DNA from: Desulfurivibrio alkaliphilus AHT 2
Lineage (GTDB): Bacteria > Desulfobacterota > Desulfobulbia > Desulfobulbales > Desulfurivibrionaceae
Assembly: GCF_000092205.1 (NCBI RefSeq)
Contig: NC_014216.1
Coordinates: forward strand, 2,051,742 to 2,115,741
DNA length: 64,000 nucleotides
Direction: 5' to 3'
Of the stretch, positions 17,704 through 25,351 are shown piece by piece. The first letter of the stretch is position 1, and each line of letters begins with the position of its first letter. The translations under genes and the position numbers were made by a program. The notes under the pieces are model-generated. The model searched no databases, was not told the DNA's origin, and saw nothing but the letters and a program-made list of their open reading frames with translations.

Positions 17704-18843
17704 TCACTCCCTGCCCGCAGGCTGGGCTTGAATCTCAAAAAAACGGCATATCTGAGCCAGGCGGCCATGGATATTGGTTAATTGCAATTGCCGATTTTGC
17801 TTCTGCTGCTGCCTGGCCAGAATCAGCAACAGGGCCATGAAGGCGCCATCGGCAAATTCAGTTTGGCGGAAATCCAGGGTAAGGTCCTTGCCGCTTTGCA
17901 CGGCGCGGCTGCACAGCTCACGCAGGGGTGAGTCCGGGGTCAGCCGGAGGTTGCGGCCCAGCGTGAGGGTAATGGTGGTGTCGTTTTCCTTTATTTGCGC
18001 TTGGTGGTCGGCGGGTTGCCGGCGGAAACGCTTTTCCCAGGCTCGATAGCGCAGCCAGCCGGGCAGGCGGCCGGCCAGGGCCCGCAGCAGCAGCAGCCCG
18101 TCGGCGGCGTAGCGGGAGAAGAGCTTCGGCTCTTGGAGAATTCGCCAGACCCACTCCAGCCCCATGCGGCTGACCAGTTTGGGCGCCCGTTGCACGGTGC
18201 CGGCCAGGAAGTTAACGGTGGCGCCCAGGTGACTGATGGTTTTGGCCCGCAGCCGGTGGCGGTTATGTTCGATCCAGCGGGTGCCCTTTTGGGCCCCCAA
18301 AGCCACCAGCAGGATATCCGGCTTGGCCTGGTTGATGGTGTTGATAATCTCCTCGCTGCTCATCTGCTCAACACTGCCGAAGCCGGGGTTGAGGAAACCC
18401 ACCGCCCGCAAGCCACCCCGACGGGCATTGACCTTGGCCACCGCCTGGCGGCCGGCCTCATCTTCGCCGCCGAAGAAGAAAATGGTCAACGGCTGGGCGG
18501 GGTTGGCTTCCTGGTTGAGTTCCTGGATCAGGGTAGAGCCCGGCACCAGCTCGGAGATGGGGTAACCCAGCAGCCGGGCCAGCCAGAGCAGGGGTTTGCC
18601 GTCCAGGGTTACCGTGTCGCTGTTGAGCACAGCGGCGCGGAATTGGGGATCGCACCAGGCCTGGGCCACCCAGTTGACATTGATGGTGGAAAGCACGTTA
18701 TTTCCTTCCCCGCGGGCATTGGCCCGCAACAGCTCTTTGGTTGCCACCAGGGTCAGGTTGTCCACCGGTAGCCCGAAGAGGCAAAAAACTTCCCGCCGCA
18801 AGTCTCGGTCAACCTCATCCTTGCGGCTATCGTGCAGCTTCAC
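17704..18843 (-). CDS. WecG/TagA/CpsF glycosyltransferase fused to a STAS-like domain
   Basis: A 379-residue protein. Residues about 20-265 are a GT26 enzyme: TINVNWVAQAW, SDTVTLDGKPLLWLARLLG, FFFGGEDEAGRQAV, LLVALGAQKGTRWIEHNR and LGATVNFLAGTVQRAPKLV are family signatures. Residues about 285-379 form a separate unit (TITLTLGRNLRLTPDSPL..., LTLDFRQTEFADGAFMALLL, ICRFFEI) with the beta-alpha pattern of STAS/anti-sigma-antagonist domains, although the usual phosphorylatable Ser after the D-x-S turn is replaced by ADGAF. GT26 enzymes add the second sugar to a polyprenyl-diphospho-sugar. The start is a GTG directly after the TAA of the upstream phosphotransferase gene, indicating translational coupling. 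Confidence 0.82.
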   Translation of the reverse strand: MKLHDSRKDEVDRDLRREVFCLFGLPVDNLTLVATKELLRANARGEGNNVLSTINVNWVAQAWCDPQFRAAVLNSDTVTLDGKPLLWLARLLGYPISELVPGSTLIQELNQEANPAQPLTIFFFGGEDEAGRQAVAKVNARRGGLRAVGFLNPGFGSVEQMSSEEIINTINQAKPDILLVALGAQKGTRWIEHNRHRLRAKTISHLGATVNFLAGTVQRAPKLVSRMGLEWVWRILQEPKLFSRYAADGLLLLRALAGRLPGWLRYRAWEKRFRRQPADHQAQIKENDTTITLTLGRNLRLTPDSPLRELCSRAVQSGKDLTLDFRQTEFADGAFMALLLILARQQQKQNRQLQLTNIHGRLAQICRFFEIQAQPAGRE

Positions 18844-20259
18844 TTACACCGCCCCTTTGGAAAACAGGACGGCGGGCACGGTTTTCAGCAGAATTTTAAT
18901 ATCCATCCAGAGCGACCAGTTGTCTATGTACTCCAGGTCCAGGGCCAGCCATTTTTCAAAGGGCAAGTCGCTGCGGCCGGATATCTGCCACAGGCAGGTC
19001 ACCCCCGGCTTAACGCTGAAGCGCTTGCGCTGGATGCCACGGTCAAACAGGTCCACATCGCGGATGGACATGGGGCGGGGCCCCACCAGGCTCATTTCGC
19101 CACGCAACACGTTAAACAACTGGGGCAGCTCATCGAGGCTGGTGCGGCGGATAAAGCGGCCCACCCGGGTTACCCGGGGGTCGTTGCTGATCTTGAAGAT
19201 CGGCCCCTGGGCCTCATTGAGGTGCTCGATCTCCTTCATCTTTTCCTCGGCGTCCATGTACATGGAACGGAACTTAAACATGGGAAACAGGTGCTTGCGC
19301 AACCCCACCCGCTGCTGCACGAAGATGGCCGGGCCGGGGGAATCGAGCTTGACCGCCAGGGCCACCACGGCCATCAGCGGCAACACCAGCGGCATGGCCA
19401 GCAGGGTCACCGTGAGATCAAAAACCCGCTTGGCAAAAAGCTTGCTTTCATCCTGGGCCACCGGCTCCATGGTCAGCAGAGGCAGGTTGCCCACCTGAGC
19501 GAGGCTGACCCGCGCCACCTGGACGTTGAAGATATCGGCCATGAAGCGCAGCTTGATCCCCTCTTCCTCGCAGGCATGGGCAATATGCTCGGCGTCTTCC
19601 AGCAGCGAACGGGGAATGGCGATGATTACCTCATCCACCACATTGCTTTTCAGACATTGGCTGATCTGATCAATATTGCCGATAACCGGCACGCCGTTAA
19701 TGTCGCTGCCTATCCGCTGAGATTCAGGATCCAGGTGGCCGACAATTTTGATGCCCCACTCCGCCTGCTCGTGCAGATTGCGCGCCAGTTCCCGGGCCCG
19801 TTCGCCAGTGCCGATGATCAGCACCCGCAGGGCGCCGCTGCCATCCTGCAGGGACTGGCGAAACTGGGCCAGCATCGCCGCCCGGACCATCACCAGGGCA
19901 ACAAAACCCAGGCCCGCAAAACCAATGATCACCATCCGGCTCACATAATCAATCTCCAGGAAAAACAACAGCGACAGCAGGACGCCGATGGTAAGCGCCA
20001 TACCGCGGAAGATTGCCCAGGCATAGCCCATAAAGGTAGCGTAGCGGGGGTTTTGGTAGGCTCCGAAATAGGAAAGAAAAAGGATCAGCAGCGTCAGCAG
20101 CAGCGGCAGCAAAAAGATGTGGGAATAGAGGTTCAGCTGCCCGGCTTCGGGCAGCAGCAGGTTGCGCGCCCAGAACGCGACCAAAAAGGCGGCCACGGTG
20201 CAGACCACATCCAAGGAAAACAAGGTGCGGTCCAGTTCTTTGCTGCGCGGGTCGTACAT
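18844..20259 (-). CDS. Exopolysaccharide polyprenyl-phosphate glycosylphosphotransferase (WbaP/WcaJ type)
   Basis: A 471-residue initiating enzyme. Four or five membrane helices occupy residues 15-125, a CoA-binding-like Rossmann region follows (VLIIGTGERARELARN), and the C-terminal catalytic domain contains KLDSPGPAIFVQQRVG, FKFRSM, TSLDELPQLFNVLRGEMSLVGPRP and VKPGVTCLWQISGRSDL. The DE pair in SLDELPQ is the catalytic dyad of polytopic phosphoglycosyltransferases. It moves a sugar-1-phosphate from a UDP-sugar to undecaprenyl phosphate and so begins repeat-unit assembly in the inner membrane. It is the second gene of the operon, ten bases after the lipoprotein stop. It resembles the EpsB/EpsL-type transferases of exosortase-linked clusters. 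Confidence 0.92.
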   Translation of the reverse strand: MYDPRSKELDRTLFSLDVVCTVAAFLVAFWARNLLLPEAGQLNLYSHIFLLPLLLTLLILFLSYFGAYQNPRYATFMGYAWAIFRGMALTIGVLLSLLFFLEIDYVSRMVIIGFAGLGFVALVMVRAAMLAQFRQSLQDGSGALRVLIIGTGERARELARNLHEQAEWGIKIVGHLDPESQRIGSDINGVPVIGNIDQISQCLKSNVVDEVIIAIPRSLLEDAEHIAHACEEEGIKLRFMADIFNVQVARVSLAQVGNLPLLTMEPVAQDESKLFAKRVFDLTVTLLAMPLVLPLMAVVALAVKLDSPGPAIFVQQRVGLRKHLFPMFKFRSMYMDAEEKMKEIEHLNEAQGPIFKISNDPRVTRVGRFIRRTSLDELPQLFNVLRGEMSLVGPRPMSIRDVDLFDRGIQRKRFSVKPGVTCLWQISGRSDLPFEKWLALDLEYIDNWSLWMDIKILLKTVPAVLFSKGAV

Positions 20260-20269
20260 GGCTGGTTGC

Positions 20270-21628
20270 CTAAATTACCTGAAAATTGTCGGTCTTCTGC
20301 AGCAGCCGGCCAATAAACTTTTCTGCATCGTAGGCCTCATCCCGCTCCCTGATCCGCAGGGCCAGATGACTGGAACGGTTGGCTTCAAGCTCCAGTTTCA
20401 GGCTGGCGCCTTCATCTTCATCCTTAAGTATCAGTACCGCCAGGCCGGGGCTGTCGACTTCTTCCTCGACCCGCCAACTGCCAGTGAACCTTTGCCCATT
20501 GCCCAAGGTAAGCTCCACGTTACCCCCGACTCCGTTGTCGCTGGAAAGAAAGCGGAGCTGGCTATCCTCGCCCAGCTCAAACACCTGCCCCACCAGGGCG
20601 CCATGATAAATCGGCTCCACCGGCTCGACGTTATTAAATCGGTTGATCGCGACGTAAGCAGTCTCGATTTGGGACAACAGCTCGTCAGCAATGGCATTAA
20701 TCACTATCTCATTCTTCTGGTGCCGATGCAAATAGTAATGCAGCCCGAGCTGGGGTTGCTCGGCGTCCACCAGAGCTTTGAAGTCGTTGGCGCTAACTTC
20801 CAACGGCTCACCCTGAAGCGCCTTGCGGATCAGCTCCTGCTTCCACCAGTTAAGGATGGCCGGCAGGGTTTCAGCCACTTCCCGCATGCTCACCGGCGGC
20901 AGATCGTAGCCCTCCGGCAGCAGGGCCTCAATATCGTTCCGGGCCGCCGGCTCCGTCGCATACCGCAACCCTTCCTGCAAGCCTGCCAGCAGTTGGCCTC
21001 CACTGGATACCAACGCCTGACCATTAAACTCGTCGTAATCCCGGCCCACCAAGAACAAATCCAGCAGCGCCCCCACATAGAGGTTGGCCCGCAGATCAAC
21101 CAAGGCATCATCACTAACGGGGCCAGTTAACTCGGCCAACCCCGCCATGGGGTCGATATTAAGATCGTAGGTCTGGTAACCGTTGAGTGGGGACAACAAC
21201 GATGAAATGTCGTTGCCCGAGAAGCCCAGGGCGGCCAGGGTGGTCAGCGGCGAAAAAATCACAGGATCGGCAGCTTCCTCCCCCACCCGGTAAAGCAGCA
21301 TGCCGGTGAAGGGCAGGCCCTGGCGATAGCCGCCCTCCCGCATGACCAGGAGACTGCCGGCGGCCACCGGCTTGGCGAAGCTTAACCGCCCTTCGGCGTC
21401 CGAGGTGGTGGAAATCTGCTCCCCAGCATCCCAACGACCGTTGCCGTTGGTATCTTCAAAAAAAGTGGCCCCGACGATATAAGGTTCCACCACCACCGCC
21501 TGGTTAATCTCCACCGCCCCCCCTTGGCCTGACGAACCGCTGGAACTGCCGGAACTACCGGAGCTGCAGGCTGTGAGCGCCGCAAACAACGCCACCAGCG
21601 CTACATAAACCCGCCATCCCTTCCCCAT
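20270..21628 (-). CDS. Cell-surface lipoprotein, paralogue 1
   Basis: A 452-residue lipoprotein. ATG 21628 follows an AGGGGG ribosome-binding site; a TTG five codons upstream is less likely. The signal peptide ends in LTAC, a lipobox, followed by a Ser/Gly linker. Then comes VVEPYIVGATFFEDTNGNGR, an EF-hand-like NGNGRWDAGEQ loop as found in SdrD-B/carboxypeptidase-regulatory-like folds, and about 330 residues shared with the lipoprotein at 21813-23330 (for example SMREVAETLPAILNWWKQEL in both). It opens the exopolysaccharide operon, so it could serve in export, anchoring or sensing of the polymer. I do not recognise a named family for the C-terminal part. Confidence 0.8.
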   Translation of the reverse strand: MGKGWRVYVALVALFAALTACSSGSSGSSSGSSGQGGAVEINQAVVVEPYIVGATFFEDTNGNGRWDAGEQISTTSDAEGRLSFAKPVAAGSLLVMREGGYRQGLPFTGMLLYRVGEEAADPVIFSPLTTLAALGFSGNDISSLLSPLNGYQTYDLNIDPMAGLAELTGPVSDDALVDLRANLYVGALLDLFLVGRDYDEFNGQALVSSGGQLLAGLQEGLRYATEPAARNDIEALLPEGYDLPPVSMREVAETLPAILNWWKQELIRKALQGEPLEVSANDFKALVDAEQPQLGLHYYLHRHQKNEIVINAIADELLSQIETAYVAINRFNNVEPVEPIYHGALVGQVFELGEDSQLRFLSSDNGVGGNVELTLGNGQRFTGSWRVEEEVDSPGLAVLILKDEDEGASLKLELEANRSSHLALRIRERDEAYDAEKFIGRLLQKTDNFQVI

Positions 21629-21693
21629 GACACCCCCTGACAAATTGTTTTTACCGTTTTTTGGTTATGACCCCCGAAGCACCACGCCATTGT

Positions 21694-21719
21694 GCCGATC
21701 AACGAATTCGTTGATCGGC
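21694..21719. promoter_or_regulatory. 26-nt perfect palindrome (putative operator, copy A)
   Basis: GCCGATCAACGAA is followed directly by its own reverse complement, giving a perfect uninterrupted dyad about 20-45 bases downstream of the predicted transcription start of the lipoprotein/exopolysaccharide operon. It has no T-run on the minus strand, so it is not a typical terminator. A degenerate copy stands at the same place before the glrK gene (27584-27609), which argues for a repressor-binding site or RNA hairpin shared by the two operons. Confidence 0.6.
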
Positions 21720-21745
21720 CCTTATTCTTGACGATGGCGGAAAGA

Positions 21746-21774
21746 ATTCTAATTTCCCCAGCAAAAAAGTGCAA
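21746..21774 (-). promoter_or_regulatory. Predicted sigma70 promoter of the exopolysaccharide operon
   Basis: On the minus strand TTGCAC (-35, 21769-21774) is separated by 17 bases from TAGAAT (-10, 21746-21751). The same arrangement with a closely similar spacer (TTTTTGCTGGGGAAAT) occurs before the glrK operon. The predicted start near 21739 gives a leader of about 110 bases to the ATG at 21628. Confidence 0.6.
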
Positions 21775-21812
21775 CTTATACTGGGCCGAAAAGCATTTGG
21801 GTCTTTACCGGA

Positions 21813-23330
21813 TCAGCTAATCTGAAAGTTACCGGCGGCATTCATTAACTGGCCCAGAAATCCTGTTTCGTCGTAGTCATCAGCCCGAGCCCTGATCCGC
21901 AGGGAAAGATGACTGTTACGGTTGGCTTCCAGTTCCAATTCCAGGCTGGCATTATCGTCCTTCAGGATCAGCAGCGAAATTTCGCCCCCGACCTCCTCAA
22001 TCTGCCAGGTGCCGCTCAGGCTGTTGTCTCCCAAAACGAGCTCCACCAAGCCCTGGGCGCCTTCCGAATCTTTAGAGAAACGGAGCCGACCGTTGTCACC
22101 CAGCAGCAGAGGCTGTTCCAGCAGGACGCCATAATTGATCGCTTCCACCGGCCCTACGGTATTGTTGCGGCCAATCGCCACGTAGGTGGTCTCGATTGCG
22201 GGCAGCAACCCTGCGGCAATGGCACTCTGAACTCCGGCGTCATCCTGGTGGTGACGCAGGTAGTAATGCAGCCCCAGCTCGGCTTGCACGGCGTCGACCA
22301 TGTCCATGAAATCATCAGCGGAAACCGCCACCGGCTGGTCTTGCAGCGCCTTGCTGATCAATTCCTGCTTCCACCAGTTGAGGATGGCCGGCAGGGTTTC
22401 AGCCACTTCCCGCATGCTCACCGGCGGCAGGTCGTAACCCATGGGCAACAGCGCGATGATATCGTTCTGGGCCCCCGGGTCCGTCGCATAAAGCAAACCT
22501 TCACGCAGGCCATAAAGCAGTTCATAGTTGTCGGGCTCCAGATTGTAGCCATTAAGCTCTTCAATGGTCCGACCCACCTGGAACAGATCCAGCAGTGCCC
22601 CCACGTAGAGGTTGGCCCGCAGATCAACCAGGTCGTCCTGGTTTACCGAGCCGTTGAGCCCCACCAGCCCGGCCATGGGATCGACGGCTAAATCATAGTC
22701 CCGATAGCCGTTAACCGCGGTCAACAGGGATGAAATATCGCCGTCTGCAAAAGCCCGGGCCGACAGGGTGGTCAGCGGGGTTACCACCACGGTATCGCTG
22801 TCTTCCTCGGCGACCAGGTGCATGAGCTGACCGGCAAAAGGCAAGCCCTGGTGGGTACCACGCTCCAGCATGATAATGGCGTTGCCGGCAGGAACCGGGG
22901 TGGCAAAGGCGAAACGGCCTTGCTCGTCGGAGGGCGTAGAAATTTGCTCTCCTTCATCCCAGCGGCCATTACCGTTTACATCTTCAAAAAAAGTGGCGCC
23001 GACAATGTAAGGATCGACCACCACGCCACCGGTAATCCCGGCAATAGTAGCTTCGTCGTTGCCTTCGTCGCTGCCTTCATCGGTGCTGTCGGCAGCACCT
23101 TCATCAGAATCGGCAACGGGACTGCTTTCCGTTATGGTTGAACTGCTTTCCTTGCTGGGGGCGCTGCTGCCGGTGCTTACGGTAGAGCCGTCATCAGAAT
23201 CGGCGACGGTACTGCCTTCCGTGCTGGTGGAACTGCTGCCACCGGAACTACTGCCGGAATCACCACTACAGGCGGCCAGGAGCAAGAGGAGAAGAAGAAG
23301 GGGGAAAAAGCGTGCGATTTTAGTTTTCAT
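21813..23330 (-). CDS. Cell-surface lipoprotein, paralogue 2 (riboswitch-controlled)
   Basis: A 505-residue lipoprotein with a Leu-rich signal peptide and LLAAC lipobox. A Ser/Thr/Asp/Glu-rich low-complexity linker of about 80 residues follows, much longer than in paralogue 1; then VVVDPYIVGATFFEDVNGNG with the calcium-loop-like NGNGRWDEGEQ and the shared C-terminal region (PLTTLSA, MAGLVGLNG, SMREVAETLPAILNWWKQEL). It is a tandem duplicate of the gene at 20270-21628 but has its own control region: a c-di-GMP riboswitch and a sigma54 promoter. The acidic linker would hold the domain away from the outer membrane. Its molecular role is unknown; a matrix or adhesion role is inferred from regulation and neighbours. 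Confidence 0.85.
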   Translation of the reverse strand: MKTKIARFFPLLLLLLLLAACSGDSGSSSGGSSSTSTEGSTVADSDDGSTVSTGSSAPSKESSSTITESSPVADSDEGAADSTDEGSDEGNDEATIAGITGGVVVDPYIVGATFFEDVNGNGRWDEGEQISTPSDEQGRFAFATPVPAGNAIIMLERGTHQGLPFAGQLMHLVAEEDSDTVVVTPLTTLSARAFADGDISSLLTAVNGYRDYDLAVDPMAGLVGLNGSVNQDDLVDLRANLYVGALLDLFQVGRTIEELNGYNLEPDNYELLYGLREGLLYATDPGAQNDIIALLPMGYDLPPVSMREVAETLPAILNWWKQELISKALQDQPVAVSADDFMDMVDAVQAELGLHYYLRHHQDDAGVQSAIAAGLLPAIETTYVAIGRNNTVGPVEAINYGVLLEQPLLLGDNGRLRFSKDSEGAQGLVELVLGDNSLSGTWQIEEVGGEISLLILKDDNASLELELEANRNSHLSLRIRARADDYDETGFLGQLMNAAGNFQIS

Positions 23331-23332
23331 AG

Positions 23333-23357
23333 CGGCACCTCATTAAGTTAGATGCCG
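23333..23357 (-). promoter_or_regulatory. SD-sequestering hairpin below the riboswitch
   Basis: In the leader of paralogue 2, CGGCATC (rc of 23351-23357) can pair with GGTGCCG (rc of 23333-23339) over seven bases including one U-G pair. The stem takes up two G residues of the GAGG ribosome-binding site (23338-23341), five bases before the ATG. It is a plausible expression platform that would let the aptamer upstream control translation. Confidence 0.55.
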
Positions 23358-23387
23358 TATGGTCTGTCACCCACTTGGCTGACAGTG

Positions 23388-23485
23388 ACCATTCGGCAAC
23401 CCCGCTGCCATTTCCTGTCTTAACAGGAAGAAGGCCGGTGGCTTTGCGTCCCATGCTTTCGCGATGGTTTGCCTTTTTCGTGGTA
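23388..23485 (-). ncRNA. Cyclic-di-GMP-I (GEMM) riboswitch aptamer
   Basis: The minus strand carries the hallmark segments of the class I c-di-GMP aptamer in the right order: GGCAAACC, then a GNRA-closed hairpin (GCGAAAGC), GGGACGCAAAGCC, ACCGGCC, a variable hairpin (TTCCTGTTAAGACAGGAA) and GGCAGCGGGGTTGCCGA. The GACGCAAAGCC and GCGGGGTTGCCGA blocks contain the ligand-contacting nucleotides and match the Vibrio cholerae Vc2 layout closely. It lies 60 bases upstream of the paralogue 2 start codon and directly below a sigma54 element. A small diguanylate cyclase gene lies 9.5 kb away in the window. Whether it is an on or off switch cannot be told from sequence. Confidence 0.93.
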
Positions 23486-23511
23486 AAATGCTTGTAGCGC
23501 TCACTGGTAAT

Positions 23512-23528
23512 TGCAAATAGCATACCAA
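23512..23528 (-). promoter_or_regulatory. Sigma54 promoter of the riboswitch-lipoprotein gene
   Basis: The minus strand reads TTGGTATGCTATTTGCA: GG and GC at exactly the -24/-12 spacing of RpoN promoters. A start about 12 bases below would fall near 23501, leaving the complete aptamer intact at the 5' end of the transcript. Confidence 0.65.
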
Positions 23529-23636
23529 CCCCGTTTTGATTAAAATTTTATACGTTATTACGGCGCGTTAACCGGCGCCGCCACCATCCCAAGACCGCAA
23601 TTTTCACCCCGGTTTTCCTGGCTGCCTGACATAAAA

Positions 23637-23654
23637 TGTCACCCAACGGCGACA
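23637..23654. promoter_or_regulatory. GlrR-type upstream activator site TGTC-N10-GACA
   Basis: TGTC-ACCCAACGGC-GACA lies about 110 bases above the sigma54 element at 23512-23528. TGTC-N10-GACA is the known binding motif of enterobacterial GlrR/QseF. Two further dyads, TGACAT-AAA-ATGTCA just before it and TGACA-N6-TGTCA at about 23669-23683, share the GACA/TGTC half-site. A GlrR-like regulator is encoded 330 bases away. Confidence 0.6.
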
Positions 23655-23699
23655 TTTGCCGATCTCTGTGACATTTTTTGTCAGCCCGGTTTGCAGTAT

Positions 23700-23727
23700 A
23701 AAAAAAACGACCATGACGGTCGTTTTT
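23700..23727 (-). terminator. Rho-independent terminator (bidirectional, stronger on minus)
   Basis: ACGACC pairs with GGTCGT around a five-base loop; on the minus strand the stem is followed by a run of eight T. It stands about 260 bases downstream of the glrR stop and also directly below a sigma54-like element, so it may end the glrK-qseG-glrR transcript, a short separate RNA, or both. Confidence 0.75.
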
Positions 23728-23768
23728 CTCTCCGGCTATTTAATTTGTCTGATCAACAAGGACTATTT

Positions 23769-23784
23769 TGCAAGCCAGATGCCA
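23769..23784 (-). promoter_or_regulatory. Second sigma54-like element, start of a possible short RNA
   Basis: TGGCATCTGGCTTGCA on the minus strand is almost the full RpoN consensus. A transcript starting near 23758 would meet the terminator after about 58 bases. The stretch from here to the glrR stop (23786-23985) holds no gene I can support. Confidence 0.55.
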
Positions 23785-23985
23785 GGCTGCAGCCGTGGCT
23801 TATAACGTCTTATTTTTAAAGATAAAAAAAAGAAACAACAGGGTGCGGCGAAAGACTTAAAAGACCAAAAGTGAAGGGAATAAACTACACTCGGGAGGGG
23901 CCAACGAGGCGATCGCGACGTTATTGGTCAGTTAAACCGGAGAGTTGCTTGAGTTGTATGGATTTTACTGCACCAGGCTTGCATT

Positions 23986-25341
23986 TCAATCCTTGAACTC
24001 ACCTGGCGAAATACCATGTTTTTTCAGCATGTTATAGAGATCGGCCCGGTATTTGCCGGCCAGCTTCGCCGCCCGGCTGATGTTGCCGGCGGTGGCCTTG
24101 AGCAGATCGCGCAGATAGTTTTTTTCAAAACCGTCCCGGGCATCTTTCAGGGTCGGCAGCGAACTGTGGTCGGCATTGGCCGGCAGGATCAGTTCCGCGC
24201 CGATGGTGCCGCTTCGAGCCATGGCCAGCGCAAACTCGATGGCGTTTTCCAGCTCCCGGACGTTGCCGGGCCAGTCGTGCAGCATTAGTTTTTGCAGCGC
24301 GGCGGGGGCGATGGTCCTTTTCTTTTTACCCGTCTGCTCGCTGTGCCGGCGGAGGAAGTACTCCACCAGGGGCGGGATGTCTTCCTTTCTATCCCGCAAA
24401 GGCGGAATATGCACCGGGATCACATGCACCCGGTAGAACAGGTCTTCACGAAAGGCACCTTTTTTCACCTCCTCCTTCAGGTTCTTGTTGGTGGCGACAA
24501 TCACCCGAACGTCGATGGGGATCTGCTGTTCGCCGCCCAGGGGCATGATGGTCCGCTCCTGCAGCACCCGCAACAGCTTGCCCTGCAGGGGCAACGGTAA
24601 CTCGCCGATTTCGTCCAGAAAGACCGTTCCCTGCTCGGCCTGGGCGAAAAGCCCCGGCTTCTTGCGGATCGCGCCGGTGAAGGCCCCTTTCTCGTGCCCG
24701 AACAGTTCGCTTTCCAGCAGGTTTTCAGGGATGGCGGCGCAGTTGATGGCCAGGAAGGGAGCTTCCCGACGCGGGCCGGCCAGGTGAATGGCTTTGGCGA
24801 TCAGCTCTTTGCCGGTGCCGCTGGCCCCATAGATGGCCACGGTGGAGTCGGAATCGGCGATGCGCGCCACCTGGTCGAGCACCCGGCGCATCGGCTCACT
24901 GCGCGCGATGATGTTGCCGAAATCGCGTTTCTCCTCGACCAGCTCCCGCAGCCGATGAAGCTCTCCGTTCAGCCGGGCTTGTTCCAGGGCCCGCTCGATC
25001 TGCAGGATCAGTTCCCGGGAGTCGAAGGGCTTGGTCAGGTAAGTGAAGGCCCCGCGCGCCATGGCGTCCACCGCGCTCTCAATGCTGCCGTGCGCGGTGA
25101 GGATGATCACCGGCAGCCCCGGGTCATCCCGGTGCAGTTCCTCCATCAGGGTAATACCGTCCTGGCTGACCAGTTGCAGGTCGATTACCGCGGCGTCGAA
25201 CGGCTGTTGGGCCACCAGCCTTTTCGCCTCGTTTTCGTGGCCGACGGCAGCTACCTGGTAACCGGAGGCCTCCAGCCGGATCCGGATCAAATCCAGCAGG
25301 TTCAAATCGTCATCGACCAGCAATATCCTTTTGGCTACCAT
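23986..25341 (-). CDS. glrR: Sigma54-dependent response regulator, GlrR/QseF-like
   Basis: A 451-residue regulator. Residues 5-120 are a receiver domain (ILLVDDDLNLL acid pair, phospho-acceptor Asp in AAVIDLQLVS, Lys in YLTKPFDS). Residues about 140-375 are the AAA+ sigma54-activation domain with GASGTGKELIA (Walker A), GAFTGA (sigma54 contact loop), GTVFLDEIGEL (Walker B) and an RxxDLFYR stretch. Residues 400-451 are a Fis-type HTH ending NISRAAKLAGKYRADLYNML, strikingly like the end of enterobacterial GlrR. ATG 25341 has a GAGGTG SD six bases upstream. It is the last gene of the glrK-qseG-glrR operon and should activate the RpoN promoters found nearby. Confidence 0.85.
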   Translation of the reverse strand: MVAKRILLVDDDLNLLDLIRIRLEASGYQVAAVGHENEAKRLVAQQPFDAAVIDLQLVSQDGITLMEELHRDDPGLPVIILTAHGSIESAVDAMARGAFTYLTKPFDSRELILQIERALEQARLNGELHRLRELVEEKRDFGNIIARSEPMRRVLDQVARIADSDSTVAIYGASGTGKELIAKAIHLAGPRREAPFLAINCAAIPENLLESELFGHEKGAFTGAIRKKPGLFAQAEQGTVFLDEIGELPLPLQGKLLRVLQERTIMPLGGEQQIPIDVRVIVATNKNLKEEVKKGAFREDLFYRVHVIPVHIPPLRDRKEDIPPLVEYFLRRHSEQTGKKKRTIAPAALQKLMLHDWPGNVRELENAIEFALAMARSGTIGAELILPANADHSSLPTLKDARDGFEKNYLRDLLKATAGNISRAAKLAGKYRADLYNMLKKHGISPGEFKD

Positions 25342-25351
25342 CTCTCGCACC

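Noticed and set aside
21661-21812. A sigma54 promoter before the first lipoprotein
   Set aside because: No GG/GC pair with -24/-12 spacing is present on the minus strand; a sigma70-type pair fits instead.
23320-23523. Minus-strand reading frame of 67 codons upstream of lipoprotein paralogue 2
   Set aside because: It runs straight through the GEMM aptamer; the RNA structure explains the conserved sequence better than a peptide does.
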